64,000 bases of DNA from the NCBI RefSeq assembly GCF_020523985.1, contig NZ_JAIVKM010000001.1, positions 1,054,001 to 1,118,000 on the forward strand, written 5' to 3'. Below, in pieces: positions 44,608-53,042 of this stretch. Each line of letters begins with the position of its first letter. The first letter of the stretch is position 1. Both the position numbers and the translations under genes were made by a program. The stretch comes from Mangrovibacter yixingensis. GTDB lineage: Bacteria; Pseudomonadota; Gammaproteobacteria; Enterobacterales; Enterobacteriaceae. The notes beneath the pieces were generated by a model. That model was not told the origin of the DNA, did not search any database, and saw only the letters and a list, made by a program, of their open reading frames with translations.

Positions 44608-45036
44608 TTATTCGGGAAAGTTTTCGCTTAATGAAACTTGTAATGATTCTGGCGACTCCAGCTTACTGACAGTAATCTCAGCCTGCGGATCACCTGCCTG
44701 CCAACAGTCAGCTTCAATATTGCAGCTCTGTTGTTTTTTATAGCCGTTACTGGATAAGTAATCGTCAATCTTACTGGTATCGTGAGTACCATAAAACGTC
44801 ACTGAATAGATATGGGCTGCAGGGCCGGATATGTTCGCAAAGTGAAAATCATACTGTTCAGCGATACGCGGCATTTTTTTCAGTAGCTCTGGCGTATAAA
44901 AATTATATTCGCGCTTGTCATTCTCAGTGTATTGAGCGCTCTCCGCCAGTTCCATTTTGATGACAGGGGTGAAGTAAGCAACTAATCCACCAACCAGCAC
45001 AATAAAAATGACCAAAAACTTTATGCGTTTACTCAT
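44608..45036 (-). CDS. Putative membrane-anchored immunity protein, copy 1
   Basis: It has 142 residues: a basic start MSKRIK, one hydrophobic helix (about residues 7-28), then a soluble domain probably in the periplasm. Motifs shared with the copy at 48799 are YTENDKREYNFYTPELLKKMPRI, ANISGPA and TFYGTHDTSKIDDYL. Two cysteines (SCNIEADCW) could form a disulfide. It overlaps the upstream gene by 4 bases. The family is not recognised; its immunity role is inferred from pairing and duplication. Confidence 0.6.
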   Translation of the reverse strand: MSKRIKFLVIFIVLVGGLVAYFTPVIKMELAESAQYTENDKREYNFYTPELLKKMPRIAEQYDFHFANISGPAAHIYSVTFYGTHDTSKIDDYLSSNGYKKQQSCNIEADCWQAGDPQAEITVSKLESPESLQVSLSENFPE

Positions 45037-45749
45037 AGTGGTAACGTGCCCCCTTTGGCTTTATCTGCAAAAGTTCCGTCTTTCGTGGAAATACTGACGT
45101 TACCAGACTTAAAGTTGTTATAGGGTCTAATTGTTTGCATAACATTGAGTAGAACACCACGATAAGGGCGTGCATTGGGCGATTTATCTGGGTCTGGGAA
45201 TAAGTTAAGTGTGAAGCTTCCGTTTTTAAAGGAACCCATGGGGCCGTAGTGATCCCAGCGTTTGAGAGCTTCCTCTTTACTTACGGGTTTAAGTTGACTG
45301 AATGGGTTCTGGATAGACACCACCCGGTAAAACCCCAATAAGTCAGAAACAAGGTCTTCTCCACTGTAACCGCTATCTGTTATCAGATTATTGGGGAATG
45401 TCCCCTGGAACGCTTCAAATTTTCTGGCAACAGTCATCATCATTGCGAGCGCTATGCTCTGACGTTCAGCATAAGAACGGCCATGTTTGATATTCCATTT
45501 TATAAATTTGCTAACTTTAACGGTATGCGAGGGATCTACCATGGACTGGGAATAGATAACATTGTAGTGGCTCTGGCCAGAGGATTCACCTTCGTTGATT
45601 TTACCCAGCAAATTTACGATGTCCTTTCCCTGAGCGTGGCCCAGCTCAATCCAGCCGTGTACCTCTGTATAAATGAGGCCATAAGAAACTCGGGCCGCAT
45701 TATTCCCGTCAAAATTATTTCTGACCGCATATTCATCCCTAAACGCCAT
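45033..45749 (-). CDS. Putative effector of unrecognised family
   Basis: It has 238 residues from the ATG at 45749. Notable motifs are YGLIYTEVHGWIELGHAQG, YAERQSIALAMMM, TDSGYSGEDLVSDLLGFYRV and LNLFPDPDKSPNARPYRG. Histidine and glutamate near GWIELGHAQG could be catalytic, but this is a guess. Upstream, coding-like text (ENCEKLINHLILLPESAVP) continues in another frame to about 45920, so the N-terminus may be lost through a frameshift. Its C-terminal end (DKAKGGTLP) recurs at 48735-48806. It is translationally coupled to the membrane-anchored partner. Confidence 0.55.
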   Translation of the reverse strand: MAFRDEYAVRNNFDGNNAARVSYGLIYTEVHGWIELGHAQGKDIVNLLGKINEGESSGQSHYNVIYSQSMVDPSHTVKVSKFIKWNIKHGRSYAERQSIALAMMMTVARKFEAFQGTFPNNLITDSGYSGEDLVSDLLGFYRVVSIQNPFSQLKPVSKEEALKRWDHYGPMGSFKNGSFTLNLFPDPDKSPNARPYRGVLLNVMQTIRPYNNFKSGNVSISTKDGTFADKAKGGTLPL

Positions 45750-46065
45750 TTCAAAATAGGTGTGTGGTATTGAGGGACTGCTGATTCAGGCAGTAAAATG
45801 AGATGATTTATAAGTTTTTCACAATTTTCAATGGGGAGCGTTGCGAGGTATGTCGGAATGTTCCTAATTAAAGTTCCATCACCTGTATCCATCGCATTGC
45901 ATTCCAGATGGGGCTGGTAATATAAACAGTATCAGCGCCTGAACAACTCTGGCCTGATTTCCGGTGTCATGAAGAACACTGTGACGCAGTTACAACTGGT
46001 TAAACACACCTCTGGTTGGTGAAACCAACCTATGAGCAGAAAATACAACTTTTTTAGCTTATAGA

Positions 46066-46317
46066 GTGAAGCTTAATGAAGCTCCAAACCTTTATAAGCG
46101 TGTTTCTGTGGATATTCAGGGAGCCCCGACATGGGATAAACTGGCTCAGAAAATCCGAGATATTACAGTAGATATTTTCTATCAGGGCGTTCACAATGCC
46201 AGAGATCTCTTTAAAGCGGCTATTCAAGGTAAAACAGCCTTAATTTCCCATATAAGAAATTCATCAACCTATATGTCCTTTGAATGTCACAGGCACAGAA
46301 TAAGGTATCTTCAGTGA
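46066..46317 (+). pseudogene. C-terminal fragment of a second muramidase-like effector
   Basis: The 83 residues align with the end of the protein at 43146: WDKLAQKIRDITVDIFYQGV against WDSLDIKIREVFVDIVYQGV, and RIRYLQ against RVRFLR. The peptidoglycan-binding domain and catalytic part are missing, so it should be inactive. It keeps the 4-base overlap with the following LprI-like gene, showing that the pair was once complete. Whether it is translated is unknown. Confidence 0.7.
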
Positions 46318-46763
46318 AAAGATTTATCATCGTTCTGACCTCCTTGCTTGCTCCGTTGGTTGCGCATGCGGAGCTTTCGACAGGTACAGAGCGCGATACT
46401 TGCTTTAAGAAAAATACAGATATTTCATCTGATTATAACTGTTTGTCAGCTAAAAGAGAGGCCAGCAGTAAAAAACTGGACGAACTTATAGCCGAGACCG
46501 TTAAACGGATAAAAGCCAATAACATCGGTCCTTTTAATGGTAAAGAAGGCAGTTCTGAGACAGCTGGTGATGTATACAGCCACCGTTTTCTTGATGCACA
46601 GAAAAAGTGGAAAGAGTACAGAGATGAACTCTGCCTTTCGGTGGCGACAGAGCTGGATGAGGATTCAGACGATTACCAATCTTACATTGATCAATGTGTA
46701 ATTAACCTGAATAAAAATCACACAAATGAAATAATTCAGATGAACTTACCACCGGTCAATTAA
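46314..46763 (+). CDS. Second putative periplasmic immunity protein (LprI/DUF1311-like)
   Basis: It has 149 residues from a GTG at 46314 that overlaps the stop of the effector fragment. The signal peptide is VKRFIIVLTSLLAPLVAHA. The mature domain has FLDAQKKWKEYRDELC and paired cysteines as in the 44054 gene, but is well diverged from it. It is intact although its effector is truncated, as expected for an orphan immunity gene. Confidence 0.68.
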   Translation: MKRFIIVLTSLLAPLVAHAELSTGTERDTCFKKNTDISSDYNCLSAKREASSKKLDELIAETVKRIKANNIGPFNGKEGSSETAGDVYSHRFLDAQKKWKEYRDELCLSVATELDEDSDDYQSYIDQCVINLNKNHTNEIIQMNLPPVN

Positions 46764-46805
46764 CTCAATATTTTTTACAATTAGGGAATCGTGTAAAGTT
46801 AAACA

Positions 46806-46949
46806 TTATTCCCTTTCCCTGAGTATTCTCCCGGGTCAGGTGGAATTTTATCCACCTACGCAGAAACAGCATCTGGATTTTATGCATATTCCTCGCTGGC
46901 AACCACATCATCAACCGTTGCCGGGTCTTTCATAGCGATTGGGATTTAA
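46806..46949 (+). pseudogene. Possible end of a phage tail-fibre gene
   Basis: One frame reads SGGILSTYAETASGFYAYSS and ends AGSFIAIGI one base before the tail-fibre assembly gene. The position and Ser/Gly/Tyr-rich composition suit a tail-fibre C-terminus. There is no start and the identification is weak. Confidence 0.3.
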
Positions 46950-46950
46950 C

Positions 46951-47406
46951 ATGAGCGGAAACTATTTTAGTGCAGATAAATGCCAGTTCTTTATTGGCAC
47001 ATTGAAAGACTCATATATTGCAGCGGGAACATGGCCTGATGATGCTGTTGAAGTTGACTCAGAAATAGAGGCGAAATATTCAGCTTTGCCGCCTGATGAT
47101 AAAATTCTGGGAGCTGATTCATCAGGATTACCAGTGTGGTCTGATAAACCTGCTCCAACTCAGGATGAACTGATTTCTGAAACTAAAGACCAGCAAGAAG
47201 TAATGATAACTGAGGCCAAAGACACTATATCAATTTGGCAGTCAGAATTGTTACTGGGCACAATCAGTGATGATGACAAAGCATCACTTACAGCATGGAT
47301 AAGTTATATCAACGAACTCCAGTCGCTGGACTTCAGCTCAATAACAGATGAAGCCAGCTATAATGCCTTTGTCTGGCTGACTAAACCGACAACTCAGGCC
47401 ATGTAA
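46951..47406 (+). CDS. Tail-fibre assembly protein
   Basis: Tfa-family chaperone for phage tail fibres, 151 residues from the ATG at 46951 (MSGNYFSADKCQFF). Features of the family are PPDDKILGADSSGLPVWSDKPAPT, the helical QELL/TEAKDTISIWQSELLLG region, and a Thr/Pro-rich end. An inverted fragment of another tfa gene overlaps its 3' end at 47381-47505, as around invertible tail-fibre segments. Confidence 0.75.
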   Translation: MSGNYFSADKCQFFIGTLKDSYIAAGTWPDDAVEVDSEIEAKYSALPPDDKILGADSSGLPVWSDKPAPTQDELISETKDQQEVMITEAKDTISIWQSELLLGTISDDDKASLTAWISYINELQSLDFSSITDEASYNAFVWLTKPTTQAM

Positions 47407-47505
47407 TATCGGGTGCAGTGTTGGTATCAATAGCGGTTACCGCATCAATGTAATCCAGCACTGTATTGAGCCTGGTTGTTTCATCATTGCCAGACCGAAA
47501 GATCG
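47381..47505 (-). pseudogene. Inverted fragment of a second tail-fibre assembly gene
   Basis: The minus strand reads SGNDETTRLNTVLDYIDAV then TAIDTNTAPDITWPELSV and stop. This is the normal C-terminal pattern of Tfa proteins (…YxDAVxxxDTxxAPDIxWP). It converges on, and slightly overlaps, the intact tfa gene. This is a hallmark of Mu G-segment or e14 P-region-like invertible tail-fibre loci. No invertase gene is seen. Confidence 0.6.
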
Positions 47506-47526
47506 TATTCAGTGGACGTCATTTTG

Positions 47527-47868
47527 ATGAGTGAACAAAACATTGAAGAACAGGTATTAGATTTTTTCCGCGATGAGCTTTCACATCCCCTGGATGATGA
47601 TTTCAAACCGGTCACACTGGAAATGGATACGGTGCTCCAGAATTACGCAGAGCCTGATGAATTTCCTTATGCGATTGATAAATATGATGAAGTATTCGGT
47701 GTGGATGTTTCAGCCATCAATATGGCGCATTACTACCCATGGGAAAACCTGTCGCGTCTGACGCGATGGTTTAAGGCAAAACGAGACGAAGTTGAGAAGA
47801 CCAGAAAGCCGCTGACAGTAAAAATGTTTGCGGAGTCAGCAAAGGCGGGGCGCTGGTTGTACGACTAG
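47527..47868 (+). CDS. DUF1493-type small protein
   Basis: It has 113 residues from MSEQNIEEQVLDFFRDELS (an earlier in-frame start lies in the tfa fragment). Acidic N-terminus, DDDFKPVTLEMDTVLQNYAE, FGVDVSAINMAHYYPWEN and a basic tail fit, as far as I recall, the DUF1493 acyl-carrier-like family of unknown function. It ends exactly where the IS21-like fragment begins. Such genes are often found in enterobacterial accessory DNA. Confidence 0.6.
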   Translation: MSEQNIEEQVLDFFRDELSHPLDDDFKPVTLEMDTVLQNYAEPDEFPYAIDKYDEVFGVDVSAINMAHYYPWENLSRLTRWFKAKRDEVEKTRKPLTVKMFAESAKAGRWLYD

Positions 47869-48531
47869 GTTTGGTTTTATCAATCGTGGCGTGAAGCCAT
47901 AGTGTTTTGCCAACTGGAGGAAGCCGTTGTTGAAGATAACCTCGCCACTGTTGTCATGCCTGAGCACGGCTGCTTTCTGGTTATCAACCAGTACCGTTTT
48001 GACGCTGCCGCCACAGTAGGTAAAGGCTTTGACCAGTGATTCATAGGTATGCTCAGCATCCTGGCTATCAGTTGCCCATGCATAGAAGTGCCGGGAGTAA
48101 CCGAGGGTGTTAACGGCGAAGCTCACTTTACAGCGCTGGTTGTTGACAACAGTCTCGATTTCACCCCAGTCGTGCTGGAGTTGCTGACCTGGCTGCGTCT
48201 CGAAGCGTACGGTCTGTTTGGACGCACGCAGGGCGCGTTTGGGATGCACATACTGACGCGACGAGGAACGGCAGCCGTCATAACCCTGTTGTTTTATCTC
48301 CTGATAAATGACCTCAGTGTTCCAGACATGCTCGCGCAATCGCAGATCAACATAGTTCATGAACGGACGAAGTTTTTTCATGGGTTCACGCCGTCGGGCG
48401 TTAACGGTTTTTTCAGTGAGATGTCGTCGAACCGTGCGCTCAGAACATCCGATGTGGTGGTCAATGTCGATAATGTGCGCGCCGTGAATACGCATCTGCT
48501 TTATCATGAGAAGGTCCTCTCTGCTTAACAT
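47836..48531 (-). pseudogene. IstA transposase, C-terminally truncated
   Basis: It starts MLSREDLLMIKQMRIHGAHI with the N-terminal helix-turn-helix (GCSERTVRRHL). Two catalytic aspartates of the integrase core are in LQHDWGE and VLVDNQKAAV; the third acidic residue is missing. IS21-like sequence stops after KHYGFTPR near 47886, and the frame then runs through unrelated DNA antisense to the DUF1493 gene. Confidence 0.72.
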
Positions 48532-48720
48532 GCGGCTTCTCCGTCTGGTGTAGGAACCTTAAGAGAAGCCTGTGTTGGGTGGAGTGGACAAAATTCATGC
48601 TGTTTTCCGGTCTTATATCAGTGTTGCCGACATACGATCCGTTTTACTGTTTGATGCGGGTTTTGTCATGAGTAATCACCTCTGGTTGAGAGTTTACTCA
48701 CTTAGTCGTGTGTCCACTAA
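47880..48720 (-). mobile_element. IS21-family element, truncated
   Basis: It contains the N-terminal about 215 residues of an IstA transposase and the adjacent end region (48532 to about 48720) with repeated GTGGAC/GTCCAC motifs. The istB helper gene and the other terminus are missing, so it cannot move. The intact end abuts the remnant of the second effector gene, so its insertion or a later deletion removed most of that gene. Boundaries are approximate. Confidence 0.7.
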
Positions 48721-48734
48721 TGCTAGGTAGGATC

Positions 48735-48806
48735 ATAGTCAGATCTGGCAGTGAAGATGGAAATTATATCGATAAGGCTAAAGGGGGAACACTGCCTTAT
48801 GCGTAA
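48735..48806 (+). pseudogene. C-terminal remnant of a second copy of the unrecognised effector
   Basis: The frame reads GSEDGNYIDKAKGGTLPYA and stop, matching the end of the 45033-45749 protein (DGTFADKAKGGTLPL). Its stop overlaps the start of the following membrane-anchored partner gene, just as in the first pair. Everything upstream is replaced by the IS21-like fragment. Confidence 0.65.
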
Positions 48807-49226
48807 AAAAAATAGAATATTATGCATCGTTATTCTTGTCTGCATATGTGTGGTTGCGTATACCATTCCTTACATCAAGATGGAATTCGTAGGTAGCGCA
48901 CATTATACAGAACAGGATCGACGTGAGTATAAATTTTATACTCCTGATATATTAAAAAGGATGCCAAGGATATCTGATCATTATGATTTTGATTTTTCTA
49001 ATATCACAGGTCCTGCAAATCAAGTGAATGCTATTAAATTCTATGGAACAGATGATACAAGCATAATTAATTCATATCTTGCATCGTTAGGTTATAAAAA
49101 AAAAGGGGGGGATGCGACATTGAAGCTACCTGCTGGAAAGGATCTGACCCACAAGAAACTATTTACGTCAGCGCCCTTAAATCAGAAAAAACTATCATTA
49201 TTCAAGTAGTCATTGATTTATCATAA
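48799..49226 (+). pseudogene. Second membrane-anchored immunity-like gene, frameshifted in an A9G7 run
   Basis: It starts MRKKNRILCIVILVCICVVAY (one membrane helix) and parallels the 44608-45036 protein through YTEQDRREYKFYTPDILKRM to SLGYKKK. At A9G7 (49096-49111) the frame shifts and runs to an unrelated end at 49209. Reading the next frame restores GCDIEATCWKGSDPQETIYV, homologous to SCNIEADCWQAGDPQAEITV of copy 1, and stops at 49224-49226. It is a real mutation, a slippage site or a sequencing error. Confidence 0.7.
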
Positions 49227-49629
49227 TAGTATATTAGCCCTTATTCCGTAGAAATGCGTGATAGGGGGATTTTCAACCAATCATACTAATATTATTTTTG
49301 GTTAATGCTTATTTAAGGGTGTTTAATTATAGCCTTCTACTTTTACAACTCACAAAACTATCTCTATTGAGACTCTCACACCAAAATCAACATTACATCC
49401 ATTAAAATTAATGAGTTTACCAATACCCTTAAGTTAAATTTTAAGAGTAAATAAAAAACCACCAAAAATAAGTCTGGTTGCTTTCTAAGTGGGGGTAATG
49501 ATGGTATCAATACAGCGGTGGGATGAATCTTAGTTTTGCTAAGTGTAAATAGTATAACAAATATATTTTCCAAATTGTGCTATGCTTATTTTTTCTTGTG
49601 AATAACCAGCGTATAAATGGAGAAAAATC
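49227..49629. other. AT-rich gap without a recognised gene
   Basis: About 400 bases between the frameshifted immunity-like gene and the YmgE-like gene. Only short open frames without family likeness are present. A ribosome site (GGAGAA) for the next gene lies at its end. Confidence 0.5.
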
Positions 49630-49878
49630 ATGGGGATTATTTCATGGATTGTGTTCGGACTCATAGCGGGTATCCTGGCTAAGTGGATTATGCCTGGTAG
49701 AGATGGCGGTGGTTTTATCGTCACTGTTATTCTGGGGGTTATCGGTGCCGTTGTCGGTGGCTGGATAAGCACGTTCTTTGGTTATGGCAAGGTTGATGGT
49801 TTTAACCTCGGGAGTTTTGCAGTTGCAGTAATCGGGGCACTGGTAGTGCTTTTTATATACCGAAAAATAAAAGCATAA
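49630..49878 (+). CDS. GlsB/YeaQ/YmgE family stress-response membrane protein
   Basis: It has 82 residues, almost entirely hydrophobic with three membrane segments: MGIISWIVFGLIAGILAKWI, then PGRDGGGFIVTVILGVIGAV, then GSFAVAVIGALVVLFIYRKI. This is the transglycosylase-associated protein family, often stress-induced, of unclear biochemical role. It is preceded by GGAGAA and followed by a GC-rich hairpin at 49907. Confidence 0.9.
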   Translation: MGIISWIVFGLIAGILAKWIMPGRDGGGFIVTVILGVIGAVVGGWISTFFGYGKVDGFNLGSFAVAVIGALVVLFIYRKIKA

Positions 49879-49906
49879 TAATGCCTTTGTATTCAGAATC
49901 TCTCAG

Positions 49907-49924
49907 GGGCCGCATCTGCGGCCT
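49907..49924 (+). terminator. Hairpin after the YmgE-like gene
   Basis: GGCCGCA-tc-TGCGGCC, a strong GC-rich stem 30 bases after the stop, with only a weak pyrimidine-rich tail. Confidence 0.6.
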
Positions 49925-49930
49925 CTGCCA

Positions 49931-50275
49931 CTATTCCCCATGCACAGAAAAATGATTGGCAACATGTTGATTTCTATTGCTGATTTTAGCTCTCTGAGAG
50001 CCAGGCACATTGACATGTGTCAGCGGTGACTTCGCCAACTTCATCATTGCCCTGGTATGCTGCCAATGCTGTGTGCCAGTTGCCTGGATCTCCGACAAAA
50101 TTTCAGGTTGGGGTGATATGTATTTTTTGTGCAGAACATCAACTTTGATACTGTGATCAATGCGGTCTGACAGGTGGTCGGCATCTTCCGGGCTGTTATC
50201 CCAATTAAATATAAGTGCCAGCCAAAAGAAAAGCATTGCTGTTGCCAGCGTACACACTATCCGAAATATCCACAT
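49931..50275 (-). CDS. Hypothetical protein with one N-terminal membrane segment
   Basis: It has 114 residues. The hydrophobic start (IFRIVCTLATAMLFFWLALIF) is either a membrane anchor or a signal peptide, followed by a His/Gln/Ser-rich soluble part. No family is recognised. It lies convergent with the YmgE-like gene in an AT-rich accessory segment. The frame could be spurious. Confidence 0.4.
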   Translation of the reverse strand: MWIFRIVCTLATAMLFFWLALIFNWDNSPEDADHLSDRIDHSIKVDVLHKKYISPQPEILSEIQATGTQHWQHTRAMMKLAKSPLTHVNVPGSQRAKISNRNQHVANHFSVHGE

Positions 50276-50597
50276 TATTCGTTATAACGTTAATCCGATT
50301 TATCTGTACGACAGCAATGCGAAATGCAAAGTTCATTTTCTTATGCATCTGGTAATAAGCACATAATGTACAAACGAGTGATTAATGAGCAATTTAGTTT
50401 ATTCTGAATGTTAATTGAACATTTTTACCTGAAATTGCTCATAAATTAGTCTTTTTTGGGTCGAGAGTAAAACAGAACTGCGGGCATAAACTCGAGTATA
50501 TAATCCCTTGTAATTAGAAGGGGGTTTTTATTACATATTGGTGTTGCGACGTATTCATCAGAAGAGTACATTCTTGCCTCGAATTAGTTTCCCTTAT
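50276..50597. other. Gap upstream of tRNA-Lys
   Basis: About 320 AT-rich bases without a coding frame. The tRNA promoter is presumably in the last 100 bases. No further signal is recognised. Confidence 0.4.
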
Positions 50598-50673
50598 GGG
50601 CTGTTAGCTCAGTTGGTAGAGCAGTGGACTCTTAATCCATCGGTCGCGGGTTCGAATCCCTCACAGCCCACCA
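50598..50673 (+). tRNA. tRNA-Lys (anticodon CUU)
   Basis: A 76-base cloverleaf beginning GGGCTGTTAGCTCAGTTGG and ending in an encoded CCA. The acceptor arms GGGCTGT/ACAGCCC pair. The anticodon loop CTCTTAA gives anticodon CUU (lysine, AAG), and the T arm GCGGGTTCGAATCCC is canonical. A tyrosine-recombinase remnant lies directly downstream, as at integration hot spots. Confidence 0.95.
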
Positions 50674-50688
50674 TTGATTTTCAATGGT

Positions 50689-50997
50689 TTATAAACACTC
50701 CTTCGTTTCCAAAAAATCGCATTGTGACTTTTTTGTGTCCGACTCACTAAAAATCGCATCAATTTTTTTTGCGTGTTCAGATAAGTGGTTCGGGGCCAGG
50801 TGTGCATAACGGCGCGCCATATAGATACTCTCCCATTTCCTGCAAAACTGAAAGCGGTACGCCTGACTGTATTAACCAACTTGCCCAGGTGTGTCTCAGG
50901 TCATGAAAACGAAAGTCTTCGATGCCAGCCCGTTTCAGTGCATTTCTCCAAGCTGTATTATCATCAACCCGCATTTTCTTACTGCCGGCAGTAACGT
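50689..50997 (-). pseudogene. Tyrosine recombinase (integrase) C-terminal remnant
   Basis: The minus strand reads [32 protein letters not shown] with the HxxR box, then VLQEMG. A small deletion or frameshift follows, and another frame continues [20 protein letters not shown], normally contiguous in P4/lambdoid-type integrases and including the catalytic Tyr, to a stop at 50689. The N-terminal three quarters are missing. It marks an old integration at tRNA-Lys. Confidence 0.75.
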
Positions 50998-51262
50998 TTT
51001 ATCACGTCGTCTTGTTGACCCTCGGATTTACTGTCGCTCTTGAGATTTCGATACTGAAATCAGCATGTATTAAATAAAAGATAATTCCCCCCTCAAAAGA
51101 ATTGATTAAAAAAAAATTAAATAACATTACATGATTGAACATGCACATCTTTTTGTATGTGTACTAGATTTATGTAACAAGAAGTTATTTTCAGTAAGGG
51201 GGGGCTTCATTGATGTGGAGCAGACTCTTCAAGTGATTCGGTGAGTAGCGAGGGGTTAAGCC
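50998..51262. other. Gap upstream of the copper genes
   Basis: About 265 AT-rich bases. It presumably carries the pcoA promoter. No CusR/PcoR-type palindrome could be identified with confidence. Confidence 0.4.
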
Positions 51263-53032
51263 ATGCAGCTTAAAAGTTCACGGCGTAATTTCATTAAAGG
51301 GATTACCGCTGCCAGCATTGTGAGCGGTCTTGGCCTGAAAACGTTCGATGCTTTTTCTGCTGTGAGTCTGGTTTCGTCTCCTGCACTTAGGGGTAAAGAC
51401 TTTGACCTGTTTATTGGCGAGACACGGCTTAATATCACGGGTAAAACCCGCTATGCCAAAACCATTAATGCTGGTCTGCCTGGGCCGTTATTACGCTGGA
51501 AAGAAGGCGATACCGTAACGTTAAGGGTTAAAAATCGCCTCAAGGAAGCAACCTCCATTCACTGGCATGGGATTATTCTTCCTGCAAATATGGATGGTGT
51601 GCCTGGGCTCAGTTTTCACGGTATCGAACCTGGTGGCACATATATCTACTCCTTTAAGGTCAGGCAAAACGGCACATACTGGTATCACAGCCATTCTGGT
51701 CTGCAGGAACAGGAAGGGGTTTATGGACCAATTATTATTGATGCCGCTGAACCTGAACCCTTTACCTGGGACCGGGAACACATTGTGATGCTGACAGACT
51801 GGTCAGATGAAAAAGCATCGGACATTCTCGCGAAGCTTAAAAAACAGTCGGACTATTACAATTTTGCCAAACCCACAGTGACAGATTTTTTCCGTGATGC
51901 CAGAGATAAAGGTCTTCGCAGCACGTTGGCAGACAGAAAAATGTGGGCAGAAATGAAAATGAACCCCTCAGATTTAGCTGATGTCAGTGGTGTCACTTAC
52001 ACCTATCTCATGAACGGTCAGGGCCCAGGTAAAAACTGGACAGGCCTGTTCCGTAAAGGCGAGAAGCTACGCCTGCGTTTTATTAATGGCTCTGCCATGA
52101 CCTATTTTGATGTGCGTATTCCTGGCCTGAAAATGACAGTTGTTGCGGCTGACGGGCAGCACATCACCCCTGTCGAAATTGACGAATTTCGTATAGCCGT
52201 GGCTGAAACCTACGATGTGTTAGTGGAACCGAAAGAAGATGCTTACACCATTTTTGCTCAGTCTATGGACCGAAGTGGTTACGCCCGTGGCACTCTGGCC
52301 GTTCGTGAAGGCCTTTCTGCACCGGTTCCCCTACCAGACCCTCGCCCCTTACTGACTATGGATGATATGGGCATGGGAAATATGGATCATGGCACCATGG
52401 ACCACAGTCAGATGCAAGGAATGGACAGCGGTGATATGATGAGTATGGATGGTTCTGCTGTTCCTGGCACTTCAACAGGCCATATGGAAGGTATGGACCA
52501 TAGCAACATGCAAGAACACCCCGCATCGGAAACAAATAACCCTCTGGTAGACATGCAGGCGATGATGCCAGCCCCAAAACTAAGCGATCCAGGCATTGGT
52601 CTGCGCCAAAACGGTAGAAAAGTACTCACTTATGCCAGTCTAAAAAGTACATTTGAAGATCCAGATGGCAGAGAACCATCACGCACAATCGAATTACATT
52701 TGACAGGCCATATGGAAAAATTTGCCTGGTCATTTAACGGTATCAAATTTTCTGATTCGGAGCCGATAACTCTTCATTATGGCGAGCGCATACGCATCGT
52801 GCTGGTTAATGACACCATGATGACTCATCCCATTCACCTTCATGGTATGTGGAGTGACCTGGAAGATGAATCCGGAAACTTTTTGGTACGTAAGCATACT
52901 ATTGATATGCCGCCGGGAACGCGTCGTAGCTACCGTGTGACGGCAGATGCACTCGGCCGCTGGGCTTATCACTGCCACCTGCTTTTTCATATGGAAACAG
53001 GCATGTTTCGTGAAATTCGCGTCATTGAGTGA
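51263..53032 (+). CDS. pcoA: PcoA/CopA-type multicopper oxidase
   Basis: Periplasmic Cu(I) oxidase of the Pco/Cop resistance system. It has 589 residues. The N-terminus is a Tat signal ([19 protein letters not shown]). Copper ligands are HWHG, WYHSHSG, HPIHLHG and [12 protein letters not shown], covering the type 1 and trinuclear sites. A Met/His-rich stretch (about residues 370-430, with [17 protein letters not shown]) is the usual extra copper-binding segment. It is first in pcoABCD. Confidence 0.93.
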   Translation: MQLKSSRRNFIKGITAASIVSGLGLKTFDAFSAVSLVSSPALRGKDFDLFIGETRLNITGKTRYAKTINAGLPGPLLRWKEGDTVTLRVKNRLKEATSIHWHGIILPANMDGVPGLSFHGIEPGGTYIYSFKVRQNGTYWYHSHSGLQEQEGVYGPIIIDAAEPEPFTWDREHIVMLTDWSDEKASDILAKLKKQSDYYNFAKPTVTDFFRDARDKGLRSTLADRKMWAEMKMNPSDLADVSGVTYTYLMNGQGPGKNWTGLFRKGEKLRLRFINGSAMTYFDVRIPGLKMTVVAADGQHITPVEIDEFRIAVAETYDVLVEPKEDAYTIFAQSMDRSGYARGTLAVREGLSAPVPLPDPRPLLTMDDMGMGNMDHGTMDHSQMQGMDSGDMMSMDGSAVPGTSTGHMEGMDHSNMQEHPASETNNPLVDMQAMMPAPKLSDPGIGLRQNGRKVLTYASLKSTFEDPDGREPSRTIELHLTGHMEKFAWSFNGIKFSDSEPITLHYGERIRIVLVNDTMMTHPIHLHGMWSDLEDESGNFLVRKHTIDMPPGTRRSYRVTADALGRWAYHCHLLFHMETGMFREIRVIE

Positions 53033-53042
53033 GGGAGTGCTG

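Noticed and set aside
45893-46065. Possible coding traces between the unrecognised effector and the second muramidase fragment
   Set aside because: Several short frames exist on both strands but none matched a family I recognise, apart from the possible upstream continuation noted for the effector.
40638-51000. A direct repeat of the icd 3' end that would mark an e14-type attR site
   Set aside because: I looked for a second copy of the icd end downstream and did not see one; only the position next to icd and phage genes support the link.
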